A stretch of DNA of 64,000 bases from positions 685,175 to 749,174 of the forward strand of contig NZ_RYYU01000001.1 in the NCBI RefSeq assembly GCF_003977605.1. The letters are read 5' to 3'. The number at the start of each line of letters is the position of its first letter. The first letter of the stretch is position 1. This document shows positions 34,550-43,230 of the stretch, piece after piece. Source of the stretch: Prevotella koreensis. Lineage in GTDB: Bacteria; Bacteroidota; Bacteroidia; Bacteroidales; Bacteroidaceae. The translations under genes and the position numbers were made by a program. The notes beneath the pieces were generated by a model. That model was not told the origin of the DNA and did no database searches. It was given only the letters and a program-made list of their open reading frames with translations.

Positions 34550-35329
34550 ATGGAAGGAGTAATTATAGGTTTATTGCTGCCGTTGTTTGGCACTATGCTT
34601 GGTTCGGCATTTGTCTTTTTCATGAAAAAAGAAATGCCTATACTGCTGCAGAAGACATTGCTCGGTTTTGCATCCGGAGTAATGGTAGCCGCTTCGGTAT
34701 GGTCGTTGATAATTCCTGCAATGGATATGTCGGCTGATGCCGGCAGATGGGCAGTGCTTCCTGTAGCAATAGGTTTTTGTCTTGGTATAGCATTTTTGCT
34801 TGTTATAGATTATGTTACGCCTCACTTGCATTTCGATTCAAATACCCCAGAAGGGCCAAGAACGCGTCTGTCACGGACAACGATGCTCTCTCTTGCCGTC
34901 ACTATACATAATCTGCCAGAAGGTATGGCGGTCGGAGTAGTTCTTGCCGGTTCTTTGCAGGATGGTATAGGTATATCCACTGCCGCAGCATTGGCAATGT
35001 CTCTGGGTATTGCGATACAGAATATTCCGGAAGGCGCAATTATATCCATGCCGATGAGGGCTGAGGGTAATAGTAGGTTTAAGTCGTTCGTGATAGGCAG
35101 TCTCAGTGGGGTGGTAGAGCCGATTGGTGGTATTCTTGTCATTCTTTTAGCATCAATGATAACTCCTTTGTTGCCTTATCTGTTGGCATTTGCAGCAGGA
35201 GCAATGTTCTATGTCGTCATTGAGGAACTTATCCCGGAGGCTTCCGAGGGAACACATAGCAATCTTGGAACAATAGGCTTTGCCATAGGTTTTGTGCTTA
35301 TGATGGTACTTGATGTGGTTTTGGCTTGA
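34550..35329 (+). CDS. ZIP family metal transporter
   Basis: This 259-residue inner-membrane protein starts at the ATG at 34550 (MEGVIIGLLLPLFG), placed 19 bases after a TATCTTTG promoter box (34524-34531). About eight membrane segments are visible. The metal-site motifs HNLPEGMAVG and QNIPEGAIIS mark the fourth and fifth helices of ZIP zinc or iron permeases. Metal specificity cannot be told. It is convergent with rpoD. Confidence 0.9.
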   Translation: MEGVIIGLLLPLFGTMLGSAFVFFMKKEMPILLQKTLLGFASGVMVAASVWSLIIPAMDMSADAGRWAVLPVAIGFCLGIAFLLVIDYVTPHLHFDSNTPEGPRTRLSRTTMLSLAVTIHNLPEGMAVGVVLAGSLQDGIGISTAAALAMSLGIAIQNIPEGAIISMPMRAEGNSRFKSFVIGSLSGVVEPIGGILVILLASMITPLLPYLLAFAAGAMFYVVIEELIPEASEGTHSNLGTIGFAIGFVLMMVLDVVLA

Positions 35330-35346
35330 TTTTTGGACTTATAAAC

Positions 35347-35389
35347 ACAAACAAAGGCTACATCCTTTTGAGGCGTAGCCTTTGTTTGT
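35347..35389. terminator. Bidirectional terminator between the ZIP gene and rpoD
   Basis: ACAAACAAAGGCTAC (35347-35361) is exactly complementary to GTAGCCTTTGTTTGT (35375-35389). A/T-rich arms on each side provide tails for both convergent genes. Confidence 0.85.
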
Positions 35390-35402
35390 TTATATGACTT
35401 TC

Positions 35403-36275
35403 TTATCCGAGATATTTCATTAATATTTTTGCGTTACCGCTGTCGCGAAGTTTCGCAATGCTTTTTTCTCTTATCTGACGCACACGTTCACGTGTAAGCC
35501 CGAGTTGGTCGCCAATCTCTTCGAGTCCTTTCTCTGGACAACCTATACCAAAACATTCGCGTATTATAGTTATTTCTCTGTCTTTCAACACTTTAGTAAG
35601 AACTGTCTCAAGCTCTTGTGCCATTGACTCATGATCTACGTAACGGTCTGTACGACTGTCATCTCCACTTGCCATTACGTCAAGCATACAATTGTCCTCG
35701 CCGTCTTGGAAAGGTGCATCAATACTTACATGATGTCCGTCGGCTGCAAGGCTTTGTCCGATTTTCTCCTCGTCAATGTTCGTTTTTTCTGAAAGTTCAG
35801 TCACTGACGGGTGACGCTGGTTTTGTTGCTCAAACTTGTTAATTTCATGATTTATTTTACTTAGCGAACCAACCTGATTGAGTGGTAATCGAACAATGCG
35901 GCTCTGCTCGGCAATTGCCTGTAGAATGCTTTGACGAATCCACCATACTGCATAAGAGATGAATTTGAATCCGCGGGTCTCATCAAATTTCTGTGCTGCC
36001 TTTATCAGACCGATATTACCCTCATCGATAAGGTCGGTAAGCGTCAAACCTTGGTGTTGGTATTGTTTGGCAACAGAAACTACGAATCTTAAGTTTGCTG
36101 TAACCAACTTGTCTTTTGCCTTTTCGCCTTCGCGTCCGCCCTTTTTTATCTTCTGTGCAAGTTCTATTTCCTCGTCAATGGAAATAAGTGGGGCACGTCC
36201 GATTTCTACAAGGTACTTATCAAGTGCCTCGCTTGAGCGGTTTGTAATACTCTTCTGAATTTTTAATTGTCTCAT
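35403..36275 (-). CDS. rpoD: Primary sigma factor RpoD (short Bacteroidetes type)
   Basis: This 290-residue housekeeping sigma factor lacks the long N-terminal region 1.1, as is normal in Bacteroidetes. Region 1.2 is DKYLVEIGRAPLIS and regions 2.1-2.4 run LRFVVSVAKQYQ to GFKFISYAVWWIRQSI. Region 3 is near 145-190, and region 4.2 has LEEIGDQLGLTRERVRQI. It recognises the TAnnTTTG-type promoters seen through this window. Confidence 0.95.
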   Translation of the reverse strand: MRQLKIQKSITNRSSEALDKYLVEIGRAPLISIDEEIELAQKIKKGGREGEKAKDKLVTANLRFVVSVAKQYQHQGLTLTDLIDEGNIGLIKAAQKFDETRGFKFISYAVWWIRQSILQAIAEQSRIVRLPLNQVGSLSKINHEINKFEQQNQRHPSVTELSEKTNIDEEKIGQSLAADGHHVSIDAPFQDGEDNCMLDVMASGDDSRTDRYVDHESMAQELETVLTKVLKDREITIIRECFGIGCPEKGLEEIGDQLGLTRERVRQIREKSIAKLRDSGNAKILMKYLG

Positions 36276-36449
36276 CTCTTCTTATACCTTAAAATGTGTA
36301 AATCATTGACAGTCAAACAAGTGATTTGGCATTTAGCGCAATTCTATGCAAAATTAGAGAAAAAAACGCTAACTTGTATGTTTAATGTGTATTATTTACT
36401 ATTTTTTAACCGTTCGCCACTTTTGGGTGGATTCCAGAAGCAAGTGCAA

Positions 36450-36680
36450 AATTAAACTCCAATGGGTCATTAGAACGCATTTGCTTAGATTTTTTATTGT
36501 TGGCATGCTCCCTTACTGCTTTAGTCAGCTTGCCGACATCTGTGCAGCCATTACATCTCGCCGTAGCCCGATACGCCTTCGATGAGACATCAGTACATCT
36601 GCCCAACAATCCAACAAAATCACTCAAGGACTCTAATGGTTGATTTGGATTAAAGCAAATATTCTGAAATCGCTTCATTT
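36450..36680. repeat. Dispersed intergenic repeat, copy A
   Basis: The 617-base gap 36276-36892 carries about 230 bases that are clearly related, base by base, to 56915-57145. Shared blocks include AACGCATTTGCTT, CTGCTTTAGTC, CATTACATCT, AACAAAATCA and AAGGACTCT, in the same order and spacing. An open frame on the minus strand covers this copy but is not kept in the other, so a non-coding repeat is more likely than a gene. Confidence 0.75.
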
Positions 36681-36835
36681 GAAAAGTTCTTATTAATAGG
36701 CATTCGTATATGTTGTTAATTAGATTTAATCTCTGTAGTCTTTGTGTTGTTTCTTCTACTTTGTTTTGTATTAAAGAGAGAGTGTGGTTTAACAAATAAC
36801 TTGTGAACATCTCACGGACTATTTTTATATACAAA

Positions 36836-36863
36836 CCCCACGGTTGGATTTTCAACCGTGGGG
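36836..36863 (-). terminator. Terminator of rpsA
   Basis: CCCCACGGTTG (36836-36846) pairs with CAACCGTGGGG (36853-36863) across a 6-base loop. It lies 30 bases past the rpsA stop. The tail on the minus strand is only moderately T-rich. Confidence 0.75.
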
Positions 36864-36892
36864 TGGATTTTTGTTATTTAAAGTGCGGAATA

Positions 36893-38671
36893 TTATTCGC
36901 CCTTTTCAAGTTTTGCTTTCAACTCTGCAAGACCTGCGATGTCGCCGAGAGTAGTGCTTGCGGCAACATTGTTGATTGCCGGAGCAGATTCTTCTTTCTT
37001 TGCTGCGCGTGGTTTGCGTGTTGCTTTCTTTGCATCTTCTTTCACATCCTCGAATGTGCGGCTGTGAGAGAGTATGATACGCTTGGTATCCTTGACAAAT
37101 TCGATTACCTTGAACTCGAGTTCTTCGCCAAGTTGAGCCTGTGTGCCATCTTCTTTGATGAGGTGTTTCGGAGTTGCGAAACCTTCGCCACCTTCGTTGA
37201 GAGCGATAACTGCACCTCTGTCAATAACCTCTGTAATCTTACCTGTGTGAACAGAACCTGGGGTGTAGAGTGTTTCGTATGTGTCCCAAGGATTCTCTTC
37301 GAGTTGCTTGTGACCGAGTGAGAGACGACGGTTTTCCTTGTCTATTTCGAGCACTATAACATCGATTTCAGAGCCTACCTGTGTGAATTCTGATGGGTGC
37401 TTAACCTTCTTTGTCCAAGAGAGGTCGCTGATATGGATAAGTCCGTCAACACCTTCTTCAAGTTCAACAAAGATACCGAAGTTTGTAAAGTTGCGTACTT
37501 TTGCAGTGTGCTTGCTGCCAACAGGGTACTTAACTTCGATAGTTTCCCATGGGTCTTCTTTGAGTTGCTTGATTCCGAGAGACATCTTGCGCTCTTCGCG
37601 GTCGAGTGTTAGGATTACAGCCTCTACTTCATCGCCAACGTGCATAAACTCTTGTGCACTGCGGAGGTGCTGGCTCCAAGACATCTCAGAAACGTGGATA
37701 AGACCTTCAACACCCGGAGCAATCTCAACGAATGCGCCGTAGTCTGCCATAACGACAACCTTACCTTTGACATGATCGCCAACCTGAAGTTCTGCGCTAA
37801 GAGCATCCCATGGGTGCGGAGTGAGTTGTTTCAGACCGAGGGCGATGCGTTTCTTCTCATCATCGAAGTCGAGAATAACGACATTGATTTTCTGTTCGAA
37901 TGCAACAACCTCATGCGGATCGCTTACGCGGCCCCAAGAAAGGTCTGTGATATGGATGAGTCCGTCAACACCACCAAGGTCAACAAATACACCGTAAGAT
38001 GTGATGTTCTTAACGGTACCTTCGAGAATCTGACCTTTTTCGAGTTTGCCGATAATCTCTTTCTTCTGTGCTTCAAGTTCTGCCTCAATGAGGGCTTTGT
38101 GTGAAACGACAACATTGCGATATTCTTGGTTGATTTTTACCACCTTGAATTCCATTGTCTTGTCAACGAAGACATCGTAGTCGCGTATTGGGTGAACGTC
38201 GATTTGGCTACCCGGCAAGAATGCCTCGATGCCAAATACATCTACGATCATACCGCCCTTTGTGCGGCACTTCACGTAACCCTGGATGATTTCGTTATTG
38301 TCAAGAGCAGCATTAACGCGCTCCCAACTCTTGCTGATGCGGGCTTTCTTGTGAGAAAGTAGCAGTTGACCTTTGCGGTCTTCCTGATTTTCAACGTAAA
38401 CTTCTACGATGTCACCAACCTTGAGGTCGGGATTGTAACGGAATTCGCTTGCCGGAATTATACCGTCACTCTTGTAGCCGATGTTTACGATTACTTCTTT
38501 CTTGTCAACAGAGATTACCGTACCGTTGACAACCTGATGTTCAGAAACCTTGTTTAGGGTTTCATCGTAAGCCTTTTCGAGTTGTTCTTTGCTTACGCTT
38601 GCGCTACTGCCATTCTCAAATTCTTCCCAGTTGAATTCTTCCAGTGGCTGAACGTTCTTTAAATTTGACAT
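36893..38671 (-). CDS. rpsA: 30S ribosomal protein S1
   Basis: This 592-residue protein has six S1 RNA-binding repeats, recognisable by recurring G-x-V-x-x-I-x-x-x-G-x-x-V and GLIHISDLSW/GLIHVSEMSW blocks. An N-terminal part and a lysine/alanine-rich C-terminal tail flank them (KKATRKPRAAKKEES). It binds mRNA at the ribosome. A TACCTTTG promoter box lies at 38753-38760 and a GTGG/CCAC hairpin in the leader. Confidence 0.95.
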   Translation of the reverse strand: MSNLKNVQPLEEFNWEEFENGSSASVSKEQLEKAYDETLNKVSEHQVVNGTVISVDKKEVIVNIGYKSDGIIPASEFRYNPDLKVGDIVEVYVENQEDRKGQLLLSHKKARISKSWERVNAALDNNEIIQGYVKCRTKGGMIVDVFGIEAFLPGSQIDVHPIRDYDVFVDKTMEFKVVKINQEYRNVVVSHKALIEAELEAQKKEIIGKLEKGQILEGTVKNITSYGVFVDLGGVDGLIHITDLSWGRVSDPHEVVAFEQKINVVILDFDDEKKRIALGLKQLTPHPWDALSAELQVGDHVKGKVVVMADYGAFVEIAPGVEGLIHVSEMSWSQHLRSAQEFMHVGDEVEAVILTLDREERKMSLGIKQLKEDPWETIEVKYPVGSKHTAKVRNFTNFGIFVELEEGVDGLIHISDLSWTKKVKHPSEFTQVGSEIDVIVLEIDKENRRLSLGHKQLEENPWDTYETLYTPGSVHTGKITEVIDRGAVIALNEGGEGFATPKHLIKEDGTQAQLGEELEFKVIEFVKDTKRIILSHSRTFEDVKEDAKKATRKPRAAKKEESAPAINNVAASTTLGDIAGLAELKAKLEKGE

Positions 38672-38752
38672 AAAATGAAATTAAATTGTTATTAATAAAG
38701 TTAGACTTTATGTGAATTAATACATGCAATGTGGAAAACCACAAAGCGTCTG

Positions 38753-38760
38753 CAAAGGTA
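38753..38760 (-). promoter_or_regulatory. Promoter box of rpsA
   Basis: TACCTTTG on the minus strand matches the -7 consensus, about 80 bases before the rpsA start. No clear -33 element is visible. Confidence 0.45.
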
Positions 38761-38874
38761 CGAAGAAAATTTGGAATGACCTTATCTTATTGAAAATCTT
38801 TATATTGCAAGGTCATGATAAATCGTAAATTTAGACTAAATTAACAATTTGGTCGCATGTTTACAAAAAGAAAA

Positions 38875-38899
38875 CCGCCAAACTCTGAGAGTTTAGCGG
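38875..38899 (-). terminator. Terminator of the small lipoprotein gene
   Basis: CCGCCAAACTCT (38875-38886) pairs with AGAGTTTAGCGG (38888-38899) with one G-U pair. The minus strand continues with TTTTCTTTTTG. Confidence 0.8.
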
Positions 38900-38930
38900 C
38901 AATTTTCTTTGCTTTTTTGTTCAGTGTTGA

Positions 38931-39107
38931 TTACTTCTTAACAGAATCAGCCTGTGCGCTATCAGTAGGAGTCTGTGTAGAATCATTCATTGCTGAATTA
39001 TTCATTGTAGAGTCTGCCTTAGGAGCATCCTGGTTTGCTTTCTGGTCTGTGCAAGATGCGAATGAGATAGCAGCGATAGCCACGAACATTAAAACTAACT
39101 TTTTCAT
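38931..39107 (-). CDS. Small putative lipoprotein
   Basis: The product has 58 residues from the start at 39107 (MKKLVLMFVAIAAISFASC). A signal peptide ends in a lipobox SFASC, predicting lipid attachment at the cysteine. The mature part is short, low in complexity and rich in Ser, Thr, Asp, Asn and Ala, with no recognisable domain. It has its own terminator. The function is unknown; small acidic lipoproteins of this type are common in Bacteroidales. Confidence 0.7.
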   Translation of the reverse strand: MKKLVLMFVAIAAISFASCTDQKANQDAPKADSTMNNSAMNDSTQTPTDSAQADSVKK

Positions 39108-39333
39108 TTTCTTTGCTTTTTTAATCTGTAAAACAATCATTGTTTATTAAAACGTTGCAAAGGTAAGCATTTTTTTTATACATTGTTCTTTTTTTTGTGT
39201 TTTTTTTTGTGCTTGTTTTGTAACTTTTTTGTAATACGTTGAATATTAGCGACTTGTAAAAGGTGAATAATTGTTAACAAAAGACCTTCGTTAACTTATA
39301 CTTTGAAATACTCATTTTTCAGACATTATTTTG

Positions 39334-39341
39334 TATCTTTG
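39334..39341 (+). promoter_or_regulatory. Promoter box of mtaB
   Basis: TATCTTTG matches the -7 consensus 46 bases before the mtaB start. Confidence 0.5.
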
Positions 39342-39386
39342 CAGGTGTTAAAGATTTATTCTTTCTTTCTATATATATAATAAGGT

Positions 39387-40718
39387 ATGATAGATAGTTC
39401 TGTTTTTCAAAATAAGACTGCGAAATATGTTACTTTAGGCTGCAAGTTGAACTTTTCTGAGACTTCAACTTTTGCCCGGATGTTACAAGATATGGGTGTG
39501 CGTGAGGCGATAAAGGGAGAAAAGGCTGATATTTGTTTGATAAATACATGTAGTGTTACTGAAGTTGCCGATCATAAATGCAGGCAGGCCATAAATCGTC
39601 TGGTGCGTGAAAATCCGGGCTCTTTTGTTGTAGTAACAGGGTGTTATGCCCAACTTGGTGCCGATAAGGTGGCTCAAATACCGGGTGTCAGTCTGGTTTT
39701 GGGTAGCAATGAGAAAGCAAATCTAATTCAGTTTTTGGCAGAAGAGTGGGGGAGTGAAAATAAAGGAGGTGTTTATCATGTTGAGAAAACAAAAGATATA
39801 GTGACATTCTCTCCCTCATGTTCAAGAGGAAACCGAACGAGGTATTTCCTTAAAGTGCAAGATGGGTGTGACTATTTCTGCACTTATTGCACCATACCGT
39901 ATGCAAGAGGATTCAGTAGAAATCCCTCAATAGACTCTCTTGTAAAACAAGTGGAGCAGGCAGTAGGCGAGGGAGGTAAGGAAATAGTTCTTACCGGTGT
40001 GAATATTGGAGACTTCGGACGCTCCACCGGCGATAGTTTTCTTGATTTGCTCAAGGCTTTGGATGATGTGAAAGGGGTGAAAAGGTATAGAATAAGCAGT
40101 ATAGAGCCTAACCTTCTGACTGATGAAATAATTGATTTCTGTGTCAATAGCAAATGTTTTATGCCCCATTTTCATATCCCATTGCAAAGTGGCAGTGACG
40201 AAGTGTTGCGCTTGATGCATCGCAGATACGACACGGCATTATTCGCTCACAAGATTAATCTTATAAAAGAGGCCATGCCTGATGCGTTCATCGGTGTCGA
40301 TGTTATGGTAGGAACGCGAGGAGAAACGCCCGAAAGATTTGAGGAATGCTATCGGTTGCTTGAAGAACTTGATGTCACACAACTTCATGTATTCCCTTAT
40401 TCCGAACGCCCCGGTACTGCTGCACTTCGTATTCAACATGTTGTTAGTGATATGGATAAGAAGGTTCGTTCTCGGAAATTGTTGGAACTTTCAGATAAGA
40501 AGACACATTCTTTCTACGAAAAATATATTGGTAGTGAGGCAGAAGTGCTTCTTGAAAAGGCTGCCAAGGGTAAGTTTATGCATGGGTTTACGCGAAATTA
40601 TATAAGAGTGGAACTCCCGCCTAAACTTGCCTGTGATGAACTTGACAATCAACTCGTGTCAGTCAAACTTGGAGAGTTTAATCATGACGGCTCGGCTTTA
40701 AGATGTGAATTATTATAA
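39387..40718 (+). CDS. mtaB: tRNA t6A37 methylthiotransferase MtaB
   Basis: This 443-residue radical SAM enzyme converts t6A37 to ms2t6A37 in tRNAs reading ANN codons. The N-terminal UPF0004 domain has cysteines in LGCKLNFSE, NTCSVTEVAD and TGCYAQLG. The radical SAM motif is DGCDYFCTYCTIPYARG, and a C-terminal TRAM-like part follows (about 380-443). The MtaB assignment over MiaB or RimO rests on the LGCKLN and CTYCTIPYARG forms. Confidence 0.92.
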   Translation: MIDSSVFQNKTAKYVTLGCKLNFSETSTFARMLQDMGVREAIKGEKADICLINTCSVTEVADHKCRQAINRLVRENPGSFVVVTGCYAQLGADKVAQIPGVSLVLGSNEKANLIQFLAEEWGSENKGGVYHVEKTKDIVTFSPSCSRGNRTRYFLKVQDGCDYFCTYCTIPYARGFSRNPSIDSLVKQVEQAVGEGGKEIVLTGVNIGDFGRSTGDSFLDLLKALDDVKGVKRYRISSIEPNLLTDEIIDFCVNSKCFMPHFHIPLQSGSDEVLRLMHRRYDTALFAHKINLIKEAMPDAFIGVDVMVGTRGETPERFEECYRLLEELDVTQLHVFPYSERPGTAALRIQHVVSDMDKKVRSRKLLELSDKKTHSFYEKYIGSEAEVLLEKAAKGKFMHGFTRNYIRVELPPKLACDELDNQLVSVKLGEFNHDGSALRCELL

Positions 40719-40728
40719 ATGGAAACTG

Positions 40729-41748
40729 ATGGATAAAGTCGCGATAGTTATATTGAATTGGAATGGTAAGAAAATGATAAGGAAATTCCTGCCTTCCGTT
40801 ATTAAAAACTCGTCCGGGGTAACCATATATGTGGCCGACAATGCTTCTTCAGACGGCTCTTTGGATTTGCTGCGCAATCATTTCCCAGGGGTGAGAACCA
40901 TTGTGTTAGACCATAACTGGGGGTTTGCCGAAGGCTATAATAAAGCATTGAAAGAAGTTGAAGCCGAGTATTATGTTCTGATGAACAGTGATATAGAGGT
41001 CACTCCACAATGGCTTGAACCGCTTGTTGGCTTTATGGATGAGCACAATGATGTTGCCGCATGTCAGCCCAAATTATTATCGGAATCGGCAAGAGATAGT
41101 TTTGAATACGCCGGTGCAAGCGGCGGATATATTGACCGTTATGGTTATCCTTTCTGTCGAGGCCGTATTTTTGACGTTGTGGAAAAAGATAATGGCCAAT
41201 ATGATGACCCTTGCGAGATTTTTTGGGCTACAGGCGCATGCCTGATGATAAGGTCGGAAGACTATTGGAAAGCAGGAGGGCTTGACGGACGTTTCTTTGC
41301 GCACAACGAAGAAATAGACCTCTGTTGGCGTTTGCGTCTGTTGGGGCGTAAGATATATTGCCTGCCGCAAAGCCGCATCTTCCATGTGGGAGGCGGTACG
41401 TTGCCAAAGGGAAATCCTCGCAAGACCTTTCTTAATTTCCGAAATAACCTGACGATGCTCTACAAGAATCTACCGGAACGCGAATTGCGACATGTAATGT
41501 TTGTTCGTTGGATTCTTGACTACGTTGCAGCCTGGCATACTTTGCTCTTAAATGGTAATGTCGGAGATTTCAAGGCGATATACAAGGCTCGCCACTCATT
41601 CAGAAAATGGCGAAAAGATTTTGATAAAGATAGAGATAAGATACAGTCGTCGGCCATATTGTATGATATTCCGGAGCGGCGTAAATTCAGCATCTTGTGG
41701 CAATTTTATCTGAAAAGTCGGAAAGTTTTTTCTGCTTTGGAAGAATAA
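40729..41748 (+). CDS. Family 2 glycosyltransferase
   Basis: The product has 339 residues from the start at 40729 (MDKVAIVILNWNGKKM), 10 bases after mtaB; a longer frame would overlap it. The GT-A fold has ADNASSDGS, the metal-binding NSDIEVT and the acceptor region FFAHNEEIDLCWRL. It resembles rhamnosyltransferase-like enzymes of surface polysaccharide synthesis. Donor and acceptor are unknown. It is probably co-transcribed with mtaB. Confidence 0.9.
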   Translation: MDKVAIVILNWNGKKMIRKFLPSVIKNSSGVTIYVADNASSDGSLDLLRNHFPGVRTIVLDHNWGFAEGYNKALKEVEAEYYVLMNSDIEVTPQWLEPLVGFMDEHNDVAACQPKLLSESARDSFEYAGASGGYIDRYGYPFCRGRIFDVVEKDNGQYDDPCEIFWATGACLMIRSEDYWKAGGLDGRFFAHNEEIDLCWRLRLLGRKIYCLPQSRIFHVGGGTLPKGNPRKTFLNFRNNLTMLYKNLPERELRHVMFVRWILDYVAAWHTLLLNGNVGDFKAIYKARHSFRKWRKDFDKDRDKIQSSAILYDIPERRKFSILWQFYLKSRKVFSALEE

Positions 41749-41833
41749 AGTAAAAAAGATAAGATTTGGTTTTAAACCTTTTGATGTAATGAACATCATA
41801 AAATTGTTTTTTAAATATTAATTTATTAAAGTT

Positions 41834-42412
41834 ATGAAAAGATTATTTGTAGTTATGGTTGCCTCAATGGCAATGAGTTATGCAATGGCACAGTGTGCTC
41901 AGACCGGAAGTAAAGAAGGATGTAAGAGTAAGTGTGAACAGCGCAAAGAGTGTGGTAAACAAGAAAAGGCCTCTGATGACTGTGGCAAGTGTGATAAGGT
42001 TAAATGCGAAAAGAAAGAGAGCATGAAGGAGTGTGGTAAGCAAGAAAAGAATTGCACCACTAAGACCGATATGATGGTTAAAATGCTGGATCTCACACCT
42101 GAGCAAGCCGAGAAACTAAATGTTTTGTTCGAAAAATATCATAATTTTCCAGTAAATTGTACTGGAAGAAAGTATCACAGTGACAAGAAATGTGAGGAAA
42201 AATGCTCTACTTCTGAGTGCGATAAGCAGGCTGCTGAAAAGTCATGTAACGTGGAACAGAAGTGTGCAAAGACTCCTTCAAGGGAAGAAATGGAATCTCT
42301 GAAAGAGATAGAGAAAGCGTTTGAGGCTGAACTGAAGACCATTCTCAATGCTGAACAGTTTGCAAAATATGAGTCTTGCAAGAATGGTTCTAAGTGCAAA
42401 CATAAGAAATAA
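41834..42412 (+). CDS. Secreted cysteine-rich protein with a Spy/CpxP-like helical part
   Basis: This 192-residue protein has a signal peptide (MKRLFVVMVASMAMSYAMAQ) and 17 cysteines, mostly in KxxCxxKC- or ECGKQEK-type short repeats rich in lysine and glutamate. Two helices, LDLTPEQAEKLNVLFEKYH and ILNAEQFAKYESC, resemble the LTxxQ helices of Spy/CpxP-type periplasmic chaperones. It should lie in the periplasm. Metal binding or redox sensing is plausible but not shown. It is a single gene ending in a clear terminator (42581-42615). Confidence 0.8.
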   Translation: MKRLFVVMVASMAMSYAMAQCAQTGSKEGCKSKCEQRKECGKQEKASDDCGKCDKVKCEKKESMKECGKQEKNCTTKTDMMVKMLDLTPEQAEKLNVLFEKYHNFPVNCTGRKYHSDKKCEEKCSTSECDKQAAEKSCNVEQKCAKTPSREEMESLKEIEKAFEAELKTILNAEQFAKYESCKNGSKCKHKK

Positions 42413-42454
42413 CTCATCCATAAAATTTCGGTCATTTGCCATTTTAGGGCTTTT

Positions 42455-42530
42455 TGAAAACCAATTTGGGCGAGATTGCTCAACAAATTCGCCCAAATTG
42501 CTCGGCAAATTCGCCCAATTTGAAAATCGT
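42455..42530. repeat. Intergenic TTGGGCGA/TCGCCCAA repeat cluster 1
   Basis: Three units in alternating orientation are seen: CAATTTGGGCGAGATTGCTC, then CAAATTCGCCCAAATTGCTC, then CAAATTCGCCCAATTTG. Related clusters are at 50350-50445 and 57171-57229. The 303-base gap 42413-42715 otherwise holds only a terminator. Confidence 0.75.
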
Positions 42531-42580
42531 TAAACGATGTTCGACAGAAAGACCGATGGCTGATTAGAACATATATGAAT

Positions 42581-42615
42581 AAGAACCGAGATGCAACATG
42601 TGTCTCGGTTCTTTT
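42581..42615 (+). terminator. Terminator after the cysteine-rich protein gene
   Basis: AAGAACCGAGA (42581-42591) is exactly complementary to TCTCGGTTCTT (42603-42613), followed by a short T/A run. Confidence 0.8.
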
Positions 42616-42715
42616 ATATTGTTGATATTCTGTGGATTACATGAATATAGCCATGAGACTGTAAAAATGTACTTTATAGCAAGTTGTCAGACTTGATGTA
42701 TTCTATACTTTTAAT

Positions 42716-43075
42716 TCAGAGTATCTGCTTATATTTCTCTCTTAGTTTCTTTGGCAGGTTACTCAGTACAATATTATATGATTCGAGTATCCAGTTTTTG
42801 ATTTGTTCTTCCGGAAAAGTATTTTCAATGAGAATTTCATTCCAGTGTGTCTTATTCAGATGAAAGGCTGCACGAATGGCAGGATATCTATCGCGGAGTT
42901 CAAACCCTTTCTCCGGTGGCATTTTTATAGAAATGCGCGGTTCAGCATATTCCAATGATAGATGAAGGAAAATCTTTTTCTCTATTCTAAACACTATCAT
43001 GTCCGGGCCATATGGAGAGTCCTCCGTGACACCCGGAAGCGTTAGACAAAAATCTCTGACTTGCTCTATATCCAT
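42716..43075 (-). CDS. MmcQ/YjbR family protein
   Basis: The product has 119 residues from the start at 43075 (MDIEQVRDFCLTLPGVTED), the standard N-terminus; the longer frame begins with TTG. CyaY-like fold features include FRIEKKIFLHLSLE, ISIKMPPEKGFELRDRYP and LNKTHWNEILIE. It is a cytoplasmic protein of uncertain DNA-binding function. It is a single gene with no obvious partner. Confidence 0.88.
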   Translation of the reverse strand: MDIEQVRDFCLTLPGVTEDSPYGPDMIVFRIEKKIFLHLSLEYAEPRISIKMPPEKGFELRDRYPAIRAAFHLNKTHWNEILIENTFPEEQIKNWILESYNIVLSNLPKKLREKYKQIL

Positions 43076-43169
43076 ATCGGTTTTGGTTTTATTTGTTTGG
43101 AATTTATTGCAGGTTCGTTCATTCCTACATATAGGCAAAATGCTTTAGTATGAATGACAGTATAAAATA

Positions 43170-43218
43170 ATCATTCGGATTTCTCAAAGCCTTTATGACA
43201 ATGAGAAATCCGAATGAT
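43170..43218 (-). terminator. Terminator of glyA
   Basis: ATCATTCGGATTTCTC (43170-43185) is exactly complementary to 43203-43218. The stem lies directly past the glyA stop and is followed by A/T-rich sequence on the minus strand. Confidence 0.8.
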
Positions 43219-43230
43219 ATATTTAGATTT

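Noticed and set aside
36406..36855. 150-codon minus-strand frame upstream of rpoD
   Set aside because: It lies on the dispersed repeat; the second copy of the repeat does not keep the frame open.
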